A stretch of DNA of 64,000 nucleotides from Variovorax fucosicus (GTDB taxonomy: Bacteria > Pseudomonadota > Gammaproteobacteria > Burkholderiales > Burkholderiaceae_C). This document shows positions 36,743 through 48,329 of this stretch, one piece after another. The notes below the pieces were generated by a model, which saw nothing but the letters and a program-made list of their open reading frames with translations, made no database searches and had not been told where the DNA came from. The stretch lies in contig NZ_JASZYU010000001.1 of the NCBI RefSeq assembly GCF_030316825.1, positions 1,612,001 to 1,676,000 on the forward strand, in the 5' to 3' direction. Each line of letters begins with the position of its first letter. The stretch's first letter is position 1. Made by a program: the position numbers and the translations under genes.

Positions 36743-37746
36743 CGTGCTGCCGCGCCTTTCTTGTCAGCCTTGTCAGCCTTGTCTTTTTCGGCCTTGTCGG
36801 TCTTGTCCTTGACTGCCTTTTCCTTGTCGGCCTTCTTCTTCGCGGTGGCCGTGGGCGCCGCAGCCGGTGCCGCAGGGCGCGGCGCGGAGCGCGCGCTCAA
36901 CGGCGACAGCACCATCACGTAGCGCGCGGCCGTCACGCCGGCCAGCGGCACGCAATGGATGCGCGCAAAGGCCGAATCGGCCCGGCGCTCGATACGGTCG
37001 ATCTTGGCGACCGGCAGTCCCGGCGGGTAGACGCCATCCACCCCGCTGGTGGTGAGCAGGTCGCCTTCCTGCACATCGGAGTTGGCCTGCATGAAGCGCA
37101 GTTCGAGCCCGCCGCCGTGGGCGTTGGCCTCGCCGAACGCCACGCTGCGCGCACCGGTACGGCCGTTCTGCACCGGAATGGAAAGGTCGCGGTCGATCAC
37201 CAGCGTCACCTCGCTGGTGAAGGGTTGCACCTGCGTCACCTGCCCGAGCACGCCGTGCTCGTCGATCACGGGCGACCCGGCCGCGATGCCTTGTGTCATG
37301 CCCTGGTCGAGGATCAGCTTGCGGGTGTAAGGGTCGGCCGCGTCGTACAGCACCTCGGCAACGCGTCCCGGCGTGTCGGTGGTGGCACGCAGGTCGAGCA
37401 TCGCGCGCAGCCGCGTGTTCTCCTGCGCCAGCGCGTCGGCCTGGCCAGCGCGCTCGGACTGCAGCGCCAGCGCACGGCGCGCGTCGGCTTCGTTGCGTTG
37501 GGCCACCTGCAGGTCTTCGAAATAGCGGGTGCCGCCGAGGGCCATCTGCACCGGCTTCAGCGCGATCCACTGCACCGGGTACAGCACCGCGCCGACGGCG
37601 GCGCGCACCGGGCGCACGATGTCGAAGCGCGCATCCGCCACCATCAGGAACAGCGACAGCGCGCTGAAGAAGATCAGCTTGCTGAGCGCCGACGGCCCCT
37701 GGTTGAAGAGGGGCGGGGCGGTGCGGTCAACGGTGCCGAGCGGCAT
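36739..37746 (-). CDS. mreC: rod-shape-determining protein MreC
   Basis: The product has 335 residues: one N-terminal membrane helix (residues about 22-38), a coiled coil (residues about 70-110) and the periplasmic beta domain with DEHGVLGQVTQVQPFTSEVTLV and DLLTTSGVDGVYPPGLPVAKI. The last ~35 residues are a low-complexity Lys/Asp/Ala tail built from repeated KADK/KDK units, not part of the core family. It scaffolds the elongasome in the periplasm. A 90-nt repeat sits between it and mreB. Confidence 0.94.
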   Translation of the reverse strand: MPLGTVDRTAPPLFNQGPSALSKLIFFSALSLFLMVADARFDIVRPVRAAVGAVLYPVQWIALKPVQMALGGTRYFEDLQVAQRNEADARRALALQSERAGQADALAQENTRLRAMLDLRATTDTPGRVAEVLYDAADPYTRKLILDQGMTQGIAAGSPVIDEHGVLGQVTQVQPFTSEVTLVIDRDLSIPVQNGRTGARSVAFGEANAHGGGLELRFMQANSDVQEGDLLTTSGVDGVYPPGLPVAKIDRIERRADSAFARIHCVPLAGVTAARYVMVLSPLSARSAPRPAAPAAAPTATAKKKADKEKAVKDKTDKAEKDKADKADKKGAAAR

Positions 37747-37785
37747 GGTGCGGTTTTACGCCAGAAACACCTGAATTTTTGTGAG

Positions 37786-37875
37786 GTGCCGCGGAACCGG
37801 CTTTGCCGGGCCGCTGGCGCCGCCCCCGGCAGGGGGTGGGCGAAGCGGACACGAAGTGCCGCGCAGCCTGGGGGT
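37786..37875 (-). repeat. stop-codon-adjacent repeat, copy 1 (mreB/mreC gap)
   Basis: The 90-nt unit contains ggaaccggctttgccgggcc and gggggtgggcgaagcg, shared with the copies at 51060-51148 and 55564-55652. It starts 4 nt after the mreB stop codon (minus strand). It has two potential hairpins: ccggctttgccgg and a run of C paired with a run of G. Confidence 0.75.
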
Positions 37876-37879
37876 GAGC

Positions 37880-39431
<1,552 letters not shown>

Positions 39432-39435
<4 letters not shown>

Positions 39436-40925
39436 GCCGGCCCGACCTCCACCAACAGGGCGTGGCCCAGCTCGCCCGGGCGCTGGCAGCGCGCGAGGTG
39501 TCGGCCGTGGAAACGGCGCAGCACTTTCTCGATCGTGCCCGCACCCACCAGTCGCTCGGCGCCTTCGTCGCGCTGGACGCCGACCTGACCCTGGCCCAGG
39601 CCCGCGCCGCCGACGAGAAGCTCGCTGCCGGCGGTGCGCCTTCGCTCACCGGCGTGCCGATCGCGCACAAGGACATCTTCGTCACCACCGACTTCCCGAC
39701 CACCGCCGGCTCGCGCATCCTGGCGGGCTACCGCTCGCCGTTCGACGCCACCGTGGTGCGCAAGCTGGCCGAGGCCGGCACCGTCACGCTCGGCAAGCTG
39801 AGCTGCGACGAATTCGCAATGGGCTCGGCCAACGAGAACGTGGCCGTGCCCGCGATCGGCTTCGACGCCGCCACGCCGGTGAGCAATCCGTGGGACGTGA
39901 GCCGCATCCCCGGTGGCTCGTCGGGCGGCAGCGCCGCGGCCGTGGCCGCGCGCCTGACGCCGGCCGCGACCGGCACCGACACCGGCGGCTCGATCCGCCA
40001 GCCTGCCTCGTTCTGCGGCGTGACCGGCATCAAGCCGACCTACGGCCGCGCCTCGCGCTACGGCATGGTGGCATTTGCCTCCAGCCTCGACCAGGCCGGC
40101 CCGATGGCCCGCTCGGCCGAGGATTGCGCGCTGCTGCTGTCGGCGATGTGCGGACCGGATCTCGATCGCGATTCGACCTCGATCGACCGTCCGGCCGAAG
40201 ACTTCTCTCGCAGCCTGGGCGACTCGCTCGAAGGCCTGCGCATCGGCGTGCCGAAGGAATTTCTGGGTGACGGCGTCGCGCCCGGGGTGCGCGCGGCGAT
40301 CGATGCGGCACTGGCCGAGTACGAGAAGCTCGGCGCGAAACGCGTGGCGATCACGCTGCCGCGCACCGAGCTCTCGATCCCGGTCTACTACATCCTGGCC
40401 GCGGCCGAGGCATCGAGCAACCTGAGCCGTTTCGACGGCGTCAAGTTCGGGCACCGCGCCGCGAAGTACAAAGACCTGGCCGACATGTATGCCCAGACGC
40501 GCGAGGAAGGCTTCGGCGACGAGGTCAAGCGCCGCATCATGATCGGCACCTATGTGCTGAGCCACGGCTACTACGATGCCTACTACCTGCAGGCGCAGAA
40601 GGTGCGCCGCATGATCGCCGACGATTTCCAGCAGGCCTTTGCGCAGTGCGACCTGATCGCCGGCCCGGCCGCGCCGACCGTCGCCTGGAAGCTCGGCGAA
40701 CACGGCGACGACCCGGTGGCCGACTACCTGGCGGACATCTTCACGCTGCCCGGCTCGCTGGCGGGTCTGCCGGGCATGAGCCTGCCAGCGGGTTTCGGCG
40801 AAGCCAACATGCCGGTGGGCCTGCAGCTCATCGGCAACTACTTCGGCGAAGCGAAACTGCTGAATGCCGCCCACCGGTTCCAGCAGGCCACCGATTGGCA
40901 CACCCGCACCCCGGAGGGCTTCTGA
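39432..40925 (+). CDS. gatA: aspartyl/glutamyl-tRNA amidotransferase subunit A
   Basis: The product has 497 residues. It is the glutaminase subunit that releases ammonia from glutamine for transamidation of misacylated Glu-tRNA(Gln) or Asp-tRNA(Asn). The amidase-signature triad is K80 (IAHKDIF), S163 in the GGSSGGS motif and nucleophile S187 (TDTGGSIR). The presence of gatCAB shows that glutaminyl- or asparaginyl-tRNA is made by the indirect route. It overlaps gatC by four bases and ends 1 nt before gatB. Confidence 0.97.
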
Positions 40926-40926
40926 G

Positions 40927-42423
40927 ATGAGTGAGACCGCTGTCGTGAACCCCTTCGCTGAAGCGCAAGCCGGCCGCCCCACAGGCCCGCTGGTGCAGGG
41001 CTTCGAAGTCATCATCGGCTTCGAGACCCATGCCCAGTTGTCGACCGCGAGCAAGATCTTCAGCCGCGCCTCCACCGCCTTCGGCGCCGAGCCCAACACG
41101 CAGGCCTGCGCGGTCGACCTGGCGCTGCCCGGCACGCTGCCGGTGATGAACAAGGGCGCGGTCGAACGCGCGATCAAGCTCGGGCTCGCGCTCGGCTCGC
41201 ACATTGCGCCGCGCAGCGTGTTCGCGCGCAAGAACTACTTCTACCCCGACCTGCCCAAGGGCTACCAGATCAGCCAGTTCGAGATCCCCGTTGTGCAGGG
41301 CGGCTCGGTCAGCTTCTTCGTCGGTGACGAGCAGAAGACCGTGCGCCTGGTGCGCGCCCATCTCGAGGAGGATGCCGGCAAGTCGCTGCACGAGAACTTC
41401 GTCGGCCAGAGCGGCATCGACCTGAACCGCGCCGGCACGCCGCTGCTCGAGATCGTGACCGAGCCCGACATGCGCTCCACCGCCGAGGCCGTGGCCTATG
41501 CCAGGGAGCTGCACAAGATCGTCACCTGGATCGGCATCTGCGACGGCAACATGCAGGAAGGCAGCTTTCGCTGCGACGCCAACGTGTCGGTGCGCCGGCC
41601 CGGCGCGCCGCTCGGCACGCGCCGCGAAATCAAGAACCTGAACAGCTTCCGGTTCATGCAGCAGGCGATCGACTACGAGATCCGCTGGCAGATCGGCGAG
41701 ATCGAGGACGGCCGCGCGATCCAGCAGGCCACCGTGCTGTTCGACCCCGACACCGGCGAGACGCGCGCCATGCGCACCAAGGAAGACGCGGCCGACTACC
41801 GCTACTTTCCCGACCCCGACCTGCCGCCGCTGGTGATCGCGCAAGACTGGATCGACCGCGTGAAGGCCGGCATGCCCGAGCTGCCGCGTGCGATGGCCGA
41901 GCGCTATGTGCGCGACCACGGGCTGTCGGCCTACGACGCCGCGCAGCTCACACAGAGCACCACGCTCGCGCGCTACTTCGATGCCACGGTCGCGGCCGGC
42001 GGCACGCCCAAGCTGGCCAGCAACTGGATCACGGGCGAACTGACACGGCGGCTCAATGCGCAGGAGATCGGCATCGAGGCTGCGCCGGTCAAGGCCGCGC
42101 AGTTGGGCCAGCTGATCGCGCGCATCAGCGACGGCACGATCCCGAACAACGCGGCGCGCCAGGTCTTCGATGCGTTGTGGAGCGGCGAAGGCAGCGACGT
42201 CGACGCGATCATTGAGACCAAGGACCTGAAGCCGATGAACGACACCGGTGCGCTCGACAAGATCATCGACGGCGTGTTGGCCACGAATCAGAAGAACATC
42301 GACGAGTACCGCGCCGGCAAGGACAAGGCCTTCAATGCGCTGGTGGGCCAGGTCATGAAGGCCAGCCAGGGCAAGGCCAATCCGGCGCAGGTCAATGCGC
42401 TTTTGAAAGCCAAGTTGGGTTGA
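40927..42423 (+). CDS. gatB: aspartyl/glutamyl-tRNA amidotransferase subunit B
   Basis: The product has 498 residues. The catalytic cradle ([44 protein letters not shown]) and the C-terminal YqeY-like helical domain ([22 protein letters not shown] onward) are complete. It phosphorylates the tRNA-bound Glu or Asp and accepts the ammonia from GatA. The ATG at 40927 is one base after the gatA stop codon. A partial repeat follows the stop codon. Confidence 0.97.
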   Translation: MSETAVVNPFAEAQAGRPTGPLVQGFEVIIGFETHAQLSTASKIFSRASTAFGAEPNTQACAVDLALPGTLPVMNKGAVERAIKLGLALGSHIAPRSVFARKNYFYPDLPKGYQISQFEIPVVQGGSVSFFVGDEQKTVRLVRAHLEEDAGKSLHENFVGQSGIDLNRAGTPLLEIVTEPDMRSTAEAVAYARELHKIVTWIGICDGNMQEGSFRCDANVSVRRPGAPLGTRREIKNLNSFRFMQQAIDYEIRWQIGEIEDGRAIQQATVLFDPDTGETRAMRTKEDAADYRYFPDPDLPPLVIAQDWIDRVKAGMPELPRAMAERYVRDHGLSAYDAAQLTQSTTLARYFDATVAAGGTPKLASNWITGELTRRLNAQEIGIEAAPVKAAQLGQLIARISDGTIPNNAARQVFDALWSGEGSDVDAIIETKDLKPMNDTGALDKIIDGVLATNQKNIDEYRAGKDKAFNALVGQVMKASQGKANPAQVNALLKAKLG

Positions 42424-42424
42424 A

Positions 42425-42483
42425 GCGGTGAGGTGCCATCGATCCGGCTTTGCCGGTCGATCGGCGCCGCCCCCGGCAGGGCG
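42425..42483 (-). repeat. stop-codon-adjacent repeat, copy 2 (partial)
   Basis: The 59-nt segment ccggctttgccgg...gccgcccccggcaggg matches one half of the copies at 37786 and 55564, without the ggcgaagcgacacgaagtgcg half. It lies between the convergent gatB and the coiled-coil gene and ends 5 nt from the latter's stop codon. Confidence 0.6.
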
Positions 42484-42487
42484 AGCC

Positions 42488-43138
42488 CTATTTCGCGACG
42501 CCGCCTGCGTCGACCGTCCACAGTTGGCGCAGGCGCGCGCGCTCCTCGTCGAAGCGCGCATTCACGCGCTTCTTCTCGTCTTCCTGCTCGCCGATGAAGC
42601 GGTTTTGCACCACCGCGCTCTGGGCGTTGTCGTCCAGCTGGCGGCGGATCGAGGCCGGCGCCTTGCTCGCATCGCCCTTGTAAAACTCGAGCTCGTCGTC
42701 GACCTTCTTGCGCTCGTCGACCAGCTCGGCCTGGCGCTTGCGCGCGGCGTGGATCACGGCGTCGATCTGCGAGATCGCTTCCTTGCGCTCGCGTTCGTGC
42801 GCTGCGAGGTTGGGGTAGCGCATCAACAGCGCCCGCTCGCGCCGCCGATCCTCGTTTTGCCGCAGCGCGACCAGCGCGGCCTGGCGCGCACGCTCATCGC
42901 GCTCGGCCTGCTCCTTGGCGGTGTAGGTCGGCTCGATGCGGCGCCGGGTGGTACCGCTCGGGTTGAGTTCGCGCTGCTCGCGGTCCACGCAGTCGGCAAT
43001 GGGCCGATCCGACGTGATATTGCGGCCGCGCGAATCGATGCAAGTGTAGATGCCGGCGGGCGCCGCCTGGGGCTGCGCCTGCACGATGCCGGTCAGCAGC
43101 AACAACGGCAGCCCGGCAAGGTATACGGCGAAGCGCAC
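42488..43138 (-). CDS. exported DUF4124-like coiled-coil protein
   Basis: The product has 216 residues with a signal peptide (MRFAVYLAGLPLLLLTGIVQAQ). The N-terminal IYTCIDSRGRNITSDRPIADCVD has the two cysteines of the DUF4124 domain. The remainder is a highly charged coiled coil (about residues 70-205) of Glu, Arg, Lys and Ala. DUF4124 proteins are periplasmic and of unknown function. It shares its transcription direction with pyrE, 25 nt downstream of it. Confidence 0.8.
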   Translation of the reverse strand: MRFAVYLAGLPLLLLTGIVQAQPQAAPAGIYTCIDSRGRNITSDRPIADCVDREQRELNPSGTTRRRIEPTYTAKEQAERDERARQAALVALRQNEDRRRERALLMRYPNLAAHERERKEAISQIDAVIHAARKRQAELVDERKKVDDELEFYKGDASKAPASIRRQLDDNAQSAVVQNRFIGEQEDEKKRVNARFDEERARLRQLWTVDAGGVAK

Positions 43139-43162
43139 GGCATCGTTCCTTTAGATTTGTCG

Positions 43163-43855
43163 TCAGGTTGCGCCGTAGCGCTCCCGGTAGGCCAACACTC
43201 CCGCACGGTGGGCGTCCAGCGTGCGGTCGGCGCGGCCCGTGAGGTACTGTAACAAGTCATCGAGCGTGGCGATGGCCGTTACCTGCAAGCCGAGCTGATT
43301 TCGTACATATTGCACGGCGCTGTAGTCCACGTCGGCGCCGTTCTCGGTTGCCTTCTCCTGCCGGTCCAGCGCAATCGCCACCGCATGCGGCGTGGCGCCG
43401 GCCGCCTCGATGATCGCGATCGACTCGCGCACCGCGGTGCCGGCCGACATCACGTCGTCGACGATCAGCACCCGGCCCCGCAGCGGTGCGCCGACCAGGC
43501 TGCCGCCCTCGCCATGCGCCTTGGCCTCCTTGCGGTTGTAGGCAAACGGCACATTGCAGCCACGCCGCGCGAGCTCGACCGCCACCGTGGCGCCCAGCGG
43601 AATGCCCTTGTAGGCCGGGCCGAAGACCATGTCGAACTCGAGCCCGCTGGCGATCAGCCGCTCTGCATAGAATCCGGCCAGCCGGGCCAGCTTGGCGCCG
43701 TCGTCGAACAGCCCGGCATTGAAGAAATACGGACTGATGCGGCCCGACTTGATCTTGAACTCGCCGAAGCGCAGCACACCGGCATCGAGTGCGAACTGCA
43801 CAAAATCCTGGGCCAGCTGCTTCGAGCCATTGTCCGAACCACCACTCACAGCCAT
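43163..43855 (-). CDS. pyrE: orotate phosphoribosyltransferase
   Basis: The product has 230 residues with the PRPP-binding motif VLIVDDVMSAGTAV and the family blocks FNAGLFDDGAKL and GPAYKGIPLGA. It converts orotate and PRPP to OMP in pyrimidine biosynthesis. The ATG at 43855 is chosen because the divergent xth start is only 15 bp away; promoters of both genes must overlap each other's coding region. Confidence 0.96.
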   Translation of the reverse strand: MAVSGGSDNGSKQLAQDFVQFALDAGVLRFGEFKIKSGRISPYFFNAGLFDDGAKLARLAGFYAERLIASGLEFDMVFGPAYKGIPLGATVAVELARRGCNVPFAYNRKEAKAHGEGGSLVGAPLRGRVLIVDDVMSAGTAVRESIAIIEAAGATPHAVAIALDRQEKATENGADVDYSAVQYVRNQLGLQVTAIATLDDLLQYLTGRADRTLDAHRAGVLAYRERYGAT

Positions 43856-43870
43856 CTGGAAATCCTTGTT

Positions 43871-44674
43871 GTGTTCAAACTGACCAGCCTCAACCTCAAT
43901 GGCCTGCGCTCGGCCTCCACCAAAGGCGTGGCCGACTGGGTGGCCGAACTGGCGCCGGATTGTATTTGCATGCAGGAGATTCGCGTGCAGGCCAGCGACG
44001 TCACCGGCCGCTTCGAAGAGATGGCCGGGCTCAAGGGCCATTTCCACTACGCCGAGAAAAAAGGCTACGCCGGCACCGCGATCTACACCCGGCACGTGCC
44101 GAGCGACGTGATCGTCGGCTGGGGCGACAAGGAGTTCGATGCCGAGGGCCGGTATCTCGAACTGCGCTTCGACACGCCCAAGCGGAAGTTCTCGGTCATC
44201 AGCTGCTACTTTCCGAGCGGCTCGTCGGGCGAGGAGCGCCAGGCTGCCAAATTCCGCTTTCTGGCGGGCTTCTTCCCCTACCTGATCGCGCTGAAGAAAA
44301 CGCGTGAGTTCGTGCTGTGCGGCGACATCAACATCGCGCACAAGGAAATCGACCTCAAGAACTGGCGCGGCAACCAGAAGAACAGCGGCTTCCTGCCCGA
44401 AGAGCGCGCCTGGATGACCCGGCTGCTCGATGCGGGCACGGAAGGCGCCGGCCTGGTCGACGTCTACCGGATGCTGAAGCCCGACACCACCGACGCCGCC
44501 TACACCTGGTGGAGCAACCGTGGCCAGGCCTACGCCAACAACGTGGGGTGGCGGCTCGACTACCACCTGGCCACACCGAAGACCGCGGCACTAGCGCGCA
44601 GCGAAGAGATCTACAAGACCGTGAAGTTCAGCGACCACGCGCCGATCACGGTCGACTACGACTTCACGCTTTAG
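43871..44674 (+). CDS. xth: exodeoxyribonuclease III (AP endonuclease)
   Basis: The product has 267 residues with the metal and catalytic residues of the ExoIII/APE1 family: NLNGLRS, the glutamate in MQEIRV, YFPSGSSG, GDINIAHKEIDLKN, DYHLA and SDHAPI. It repairs abasic sites and trims 3' ends. The GTG at 43871 is the first in-frame start that fits the family N-terminus (VFKLTSLNLNGLRSA). It diverges from pyrE, with a very short shared gap. Confidence 0.94.
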   Translation: MFKLTSLNLNGLRSASTKGVADWVAELAPDCICMQEIRVQASDVTGRFEEMAGLKGHFHYAEKKGYAGTAIYTRHVPSDVIVGWGDKEFDAEGRYLELRFDTPKRKFSVISCYFPSGSSGEERQAAKFRFLAGFFPYLIALKKTREFVLCGDINIAHKEIDLKNWRGNQKNSGFLPEERAWMTRLLDAGTEGAGLVDVYRMLKPDTTDAAYTWWSNRGQAYANNVGWRLDYHLATPKTAALARSEEIYKTVKFSDHAPITVDYDFTL

Positions 44675-44692
44675 CCGTAACCGTAGCCAGGG

Positions 44693-45118
44693 TCAGGCCA
44701 GCTCGAACAGCACGTCCTGCGCGCCTTCCCACAGCACCTTGGTGCCCAGCTTGCGCAGGTTTTCCTTGCCTTCGACGATGGTGAGGAAGTGGTTGCCGGC
44801 GAGTTGCCCCATCTTGCTGGCGAAGCTGCAGGCGCCATAGGCCAGGATGATCTCGGTTTCGCTGTAGCCGCCCGGATAGAACAGGATGTCGCCGACCGAC
44901 GGGTGGCTGGTGTGGTTCTCGAAGCCCACTGGCGCGCCGTCGGCCTCGAGCTTGAACTCGCCCAGCGGCACCCAGCAGCCTTCGCCGCTCCAGCGCACAT
45001 GGATCAGCTTTTGCCGATAGGGCAGCAGCTTGGCAAACGCGGCCACGGTGAGCGGCGCATCAGGGTGGGTTTCGGCGACGAAGTCGAAGCCGCCGGCGGT
45101 GATCTTGAGTCGGGTCAT
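44693..45118 (-). CDS. DUF3830-family protein (cyclophilin-like fold)
   Basis: The product has 141 residues, matching the DUF3830 family by the blocks CWVPLGEFKLEADG, ENHTSHPSVGDILFYPGG and EIILAYG. This family has a cyclophilin-like fold and no proven reaction. It is the last gene of a ureide/nitrogen locus, 100 nt after the GntR gene. A 7-bp inverted repeat lies 19 nt before its start codon. Presence beside amidohydrolases suggests that it serves the same pathway. Confidence 0.8.
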   Translation of the reverse strand: MTRLKITAGGFDFVAETHPDAPLTVAAFAKLLPYRQKLIHVRWSGEGCWVPLGEFKLEADGAPVGFENHTSHPSVGDILFYPGGYSETEIILAYGACSFASKMGQLAGNHFLTIVEGKENLRKLGTKVLWEGAQDVLFELA

Positions 45119-45136
45119 GAGGGTTTTCAGGGATGG

Positions 45137-45152
45137 GCTGCAATTTTGCAGC
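45137..45152. promoter_or_regulatory. palindromic site upstream of the DUF3830 gene
   Basis: GCTGCAA and TTGCAGC form a 7-bp inverted repeat with a 2-bp centre, 19 nt before the DUF3830 start codon and next to the gene for a FadR-type GntR regulator. It could be the operator of that regulator, or a hairpin. Assignment rests on position only. Confidence 0.4.
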
Positions 45153-45218
45153 AGTGGCGCCGCGGCTGCGGATCACGGCATCTGGCGCGAGATATGGGCG
45201 ATCTGCCTGCTGGGCAAT

Positions 45219-45944
45219 CTAACCCGCCGCATGCCGCGCCATATGCACCTGATGCAGCGTGATCTTCCGCACCTCGGCCTGGCTCGTCTCGATGTGCGCG
45301 CGCAGCAGCATCGCGGCCTGGTCGCCGCGGTTGGCGCGCACAGCTTTCAGGATCTTGGCGTGCTCGTCGTAGGTGGCGTCGATGCGCGGCTGCTTGGTGA
45401 AGTCGAGCCTGCGGATGATGCGGATGCGGTCGGTCACGTCGCTGTGCACGCGGGCCATCTCGGCGTTGCCGGCTGCGGCGACCAGTGCGCAGTGGAACTC
45501 CTCGTCCCACTGCGCGACCTGGGTGGCGTCGGTGCTGCGTTGCGCGGCGGGCACCAGCCAGATGCCGACCAGCTTGTCGAGCAAGCCGCGGTCGATGTGG
45601 CGGTCGGTCTCGCAGAGGCGGTGCGCGGCGGTGGTCTCCAGCACCATGCGCAGGTCGTACAGCTGCTCGAACTGGTCGAAGTCGAAGGGCAGCACGCGCC
45701 AGCCGCTCCGGAACAGCACCTCGACATAGCCCTCCTGCTGCAGCCTGAACAGCGCCTGCCGCACCGGTGTGCGTGACACGCCGAGGCGTTCGCTGATCTC
45801 GTTTTCGGTGAAGCGGTCGCCGGGCACCATGCGGAACTCGGCGACATCCCGCTTCAGTTGCGCATACACCTCGTCGGCGCGCGTGCGGAACACGACGGCA
45901 TCGACAGCGGCGGCGGGATGGGGAACGGCTTGGACGATGGGCAC
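45219..45944 (-). CDS. GntR-family (FadR/FCD subgroup) transcriptional regulator
   Basis: The product has 241 residues. The winged helix covers residues about 22-80 (FTENEISERLGVSRTPVRQALFRLQQEGYVEV), and the all-helical FCD effector domain follows with the metal-binding histidines (EFHCALVAAAGN, DEHAKILKA, AHIETSQ). FCD regulators sense carboxylates or amino acids. The start is a GTG at 45944. It lies inside the ureide locus and probably controls it; the likely operator half-sites are at 45137-45152 and 59212-59220. Confidence 0.87.
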   Translation of the reverse strand: MPIVQAVPHPAAAVDAVVFRTRADEVYAQLKRDVAEFRMVPGDRFTENEISERLGVSRTPVRQALFRLQQEGYVEVLFRSGWRVLPFDFDQFEQLYDLRMVLETTAAHRLCETDRHIDRGLLDKLVGIWLVPAAQRSTDATQVAQWDEEFHCALVAAAGNAEMARVHSDVTDRIRIIRRLDFTKQPRIDATYDEHAKILKAVRANRGDQAAMLLRAHIETSQAEVRKITLHQVHMARHAAG

Positions 45945-45975
45945 CGTGGAATGTTAGTCGCTGCTGCAGTCCGGG

Positions 45976-46650
45976 TCAGGCGGCGGGCAGAACGGCCAGC
46001 AGCGCCGCGCTCGGCGCCGTCCAGCCGACGATGGCGCCCTGCGCGCGGATCATCTCGACCGCTGCGGTCTTGAACGCGGGGAAATAGCTTTCGGTGCAGT
46101 CTTCCAGCAGCAGGCCGTCGTAGCCGCGGTCGTTGGCCTCGCGCATGGTGGTCTGCACGCACACCTCGGTGGTCACGCCGGCAAACAGCAGGTGCGTGAT
46201 GCCCCTGGCCTGCAGCATCTCGTGCAGGCCGGTGGCATAGAAGGCGCCCTTGCCGGGCTTGTCGATGACGATCTCACCGTCGATGGGCGCGAGCGCGTCG
46301 ATGATCTGGTTGCCGGGCTCGCCCATCACGAGGATGCGGCCCATCGGGCCTTCGTCGCCGATGCGCAGTGTCGGCGCGCCACGGTTGCGTTTGGCGGGCG
46401 GGCAGTCCGACAGGTCGGGCTGGTGCGCCTCGCGCGTGTGCACCACCAGGCCGCCCGCCTGGCGCCAGGCCTGCAGCACGGCCTGGGTCGCCGGCACGAT
46501 GGCTTCGAGCAGCGACACGTCGTTGCCCAGCGTTTCGCCAAAACCGCCGGGCTCGATGAAGTCGCGCTGCATGTCGATGATGACGAAGGCGGTGCTGGCG
46601 ATGTCGAACGGGTAGGCGAACGGGGTCGCGTCGATCTGCAGCAAGCTCAT
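45976..46650 (-). CDS. isochorismatase-fold cysteine amidohydrolase (biuret hydrolase-like), copy 1
   Basis: The product has 224 residues. The catalytic triad is visible as D26 (VIIDMQRDF), K134 ([11 protein letters not shown]) and C164 ([19 protein letters not shown]). This pattern fits biuret hydrolase, N-carbamoylsarcosine amidase or RutB-type ureidoacrylate hydrolase, which cleave ureides to ammonia and CO2. The surrounding allophanate hydrolase and AtzEG genes favour a biuret-like substrate. The ATG at 46650 overlaps the ABC ATPase stop codon. A second paralogue is at 48330. Confidence 0.85.
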   Translation of the reverse strand: MSLLQIDATPFAYPFDIASTAFVIIDMQRDFIEPGGFGETLGNDVSLLEAIVPATQAVLQAWRQAGGLVVHTREAHQPDLSDCPPAKRNRGAPTLRIGDEGPMGRILVMGEPGNQIIDALAPIDGEIVIDKPGKGAFYATGLHEMLQARGITHLLFAGVTTEVCVQTTMREANDRGYDGLLLEDCTESYFPAFKTAAVEMIRAQGAIVGWTAPSAALLAVLPAA

Positions 46651-48311
46651 GCAGCCTCCGCAACAACAGCTTCGCCCGCGTGGTGGCCATGGCCGTGGTC
46701 GCCACCGCCCATGTGTGCGCCGAGCACATGGCGCTCGGCCGTGGCCGCGTCGGTCTCGTAGACGATGCGGCCTTCGCTCATCACCACGATGCGATCGGCC
46801 AGCTCCAGCAGTTCGTCGATGTCTTCGCTGATGAGCAGCACCGCGCCGCCCTTCTCGCGCACCTGCATGATGCGGCTGTGGATTTCGGCCACGGCCGCGA
46901 AGTCGAGGCCGAACACCGGGTTGGCCGCGATCAGCACGTCGATGTCGCCAGCCAGTTCGCGCGCGAGCACGGCGCGCTGCACGTTGCCACCCGAGAGGCT
47001 GCGGATCGGCGCGCCCTCACCCTGCGTCTTGACGCCGTACTCGGCAATCCATTCGCGCGCGCGGCTGCGCCACACCGGAAAGCGCAACAGGCCGCCGCTG
47101 GCCAACGGCGGTTGATCGAAGTCGCGCAGCGCCATGTTCTCGGCCACGCTGAGATCGCCGACGCAGGCGTTGCGCAGCGGCTCTTCGGGCAGGCTGCGCA
47201 CCTTCAGGCGGCGGTTCTCCTCGCGCCTTGCGAGATAGGGCTCGCCGCGCACCGTGACCTTGCCGGCCAGGCGCGGACGCTGCCCCACGAGTGCTTCGAC
47301 CAGCTCACGTTGGCCGTTGCCCGAGACACCGGCCACGCCGAGGATTTCGCCGGCGCGCACCTGCAGGCTCAGGTCGTGCACGGCCAGCGTGCCGCGGTCG
47401 CCCTGCGCCACCAGGCCGTCGACCTGGAGCAACACCTTGGCATCGCGGGCCGTGGCTTGCGCACCATGCAGCGCGCGGCCGGTGAGCGCGGCGGGCGCCC
47501 CCAGTGCGTCGGGCAGTCCCGCCTCGGGCGGTGGTGCGTCGCCCTCGCCCATCATCGAAGCTGCGAGCTGCGCCGGGCTGGTGTCGGCCACGCGGCAATG
47601 CTTGACGGCCTTGCCGCGGCGCAGCACCGTCACGCTGTCGGCATACGCCATCACCTCGCGGAACTTGTGCGTGATGATGAGCACGGTGCACATGCCGCTT
47701 TGCGCAAAGGCGCGCACATGGCCCAGCACCTCGTCGGCCTCCTGCGGCGTGAGCACCGAGGTGGGCTCGTCGAGGATCAGCAAACGCGGCTTCAGGTAGA
47801 GCTGCTTCAGCAGTTCGAGCTTCTGCTTCTCGCCAGCCGCGAGCGACGACGGCGTCACGTCCAGATCCAGGCTGAACGGCGTGGTTGCGAGGAACGCCTG
47901 CAGCTCGGCGCGCTTGACCTTCCAGTCGATCAGCGCGGGTGTCTTGCCGCCCGCGAGCAGCAGGTTCTCGGCGACCGTCATGCCGGGCGCCAGCGTGAAG
48001 TGCTGGTAGACCATGCCGATGCCGAGCGCGCGCGCCACGATGGGGTTGGCAATGTCCTGCTCGCGCCCGTCGATCAAGATGCTGCCCTCCTCCGCGCGCT
48101 GGAAGCCGGCCACGCATTTCACCAGCGTGCTCTTTCCTGCCCCGTTTTCGCCGAGCAGCGCGTGCACCGTGCCGGGTTCCACGCGCATGGTCACGCTGTC
48201 CATCGCGGTGAAGGTGCCGAAGCGCTTGGTGAGCTGGTAGGTGTCGAGCGCAAGGGCGCCGGTGCCGGCGGGCAAGGCGCCGATGGGTGTCGTGGCGGCT
48301 TCTTCGGGCAT
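46647..48311 (-). CDS. nucleoside/BMP-type ABC transporter, fused double ATPase
   Basis: The product has 554 residues with two ABC domains, as in the sugar/nucleoside-type (RbsA/YufO) ATPases. The first has a full Walker A (GENGAGKST) and Walker B (LLILDEP); the second has a degenerate Walker A ([10 protein letters not shown]) and LSGGNVQR, the usual asymmetry of this group. The 3' end of the protein is His-rich ([16 protein letters not shown]). It powers the permeases at 49030-51029. The start ATG is at 48311. Confidence 0.9.
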   Translation of the reverse strand: MPEEAATTPIGALPAGTGALALDTYQLTKRFGTFTAMDSVTMRVEPGTVHALLGENGAGKSTLVKCVAGFQRAEEGSILIDGREQDIANPIVARALGIGMVYQHFTLAPGMTVAENLLLAGGKTPALIDWKVKRAELQAFLATTPFSLDLDVTPSSLAAGEKQKLELLKQLYLKPRLLILDEPTSVLTPQEADEVLGHVRAFAQSGMCTVLIITHKFREVMAYADSVTVLRRGKAVKHCRVADTSPAQLAASMMGEGDAPPPEAGLPDALGAPAALTGRALHGAQATARDAKVLLQVDGLVAQGDRGTLAVHDLSLQVRAGEILGVAGVSGNGQRELVEALVGQRPRLAGKVTVRGEPYLARREENRRLKVRSLPEEPLRNACVGDLSVAENMALRDFDQPPLASGGLLRFPVWRSRAREWIAEYGVKTQGEGAPIRSLSGGNVQRAVLARELAGDIDVLIAANPVFGLDFAAVAEIHSRIMQVREKGGAVLLISEDIDELLELADRIVVMSEGRIVYETDAATAERHVLGAHMGGGDHGHGHHAGEAVVAEAA

Positions 48312-48329
48312 GGTGTCCTCGCGGGGTGG

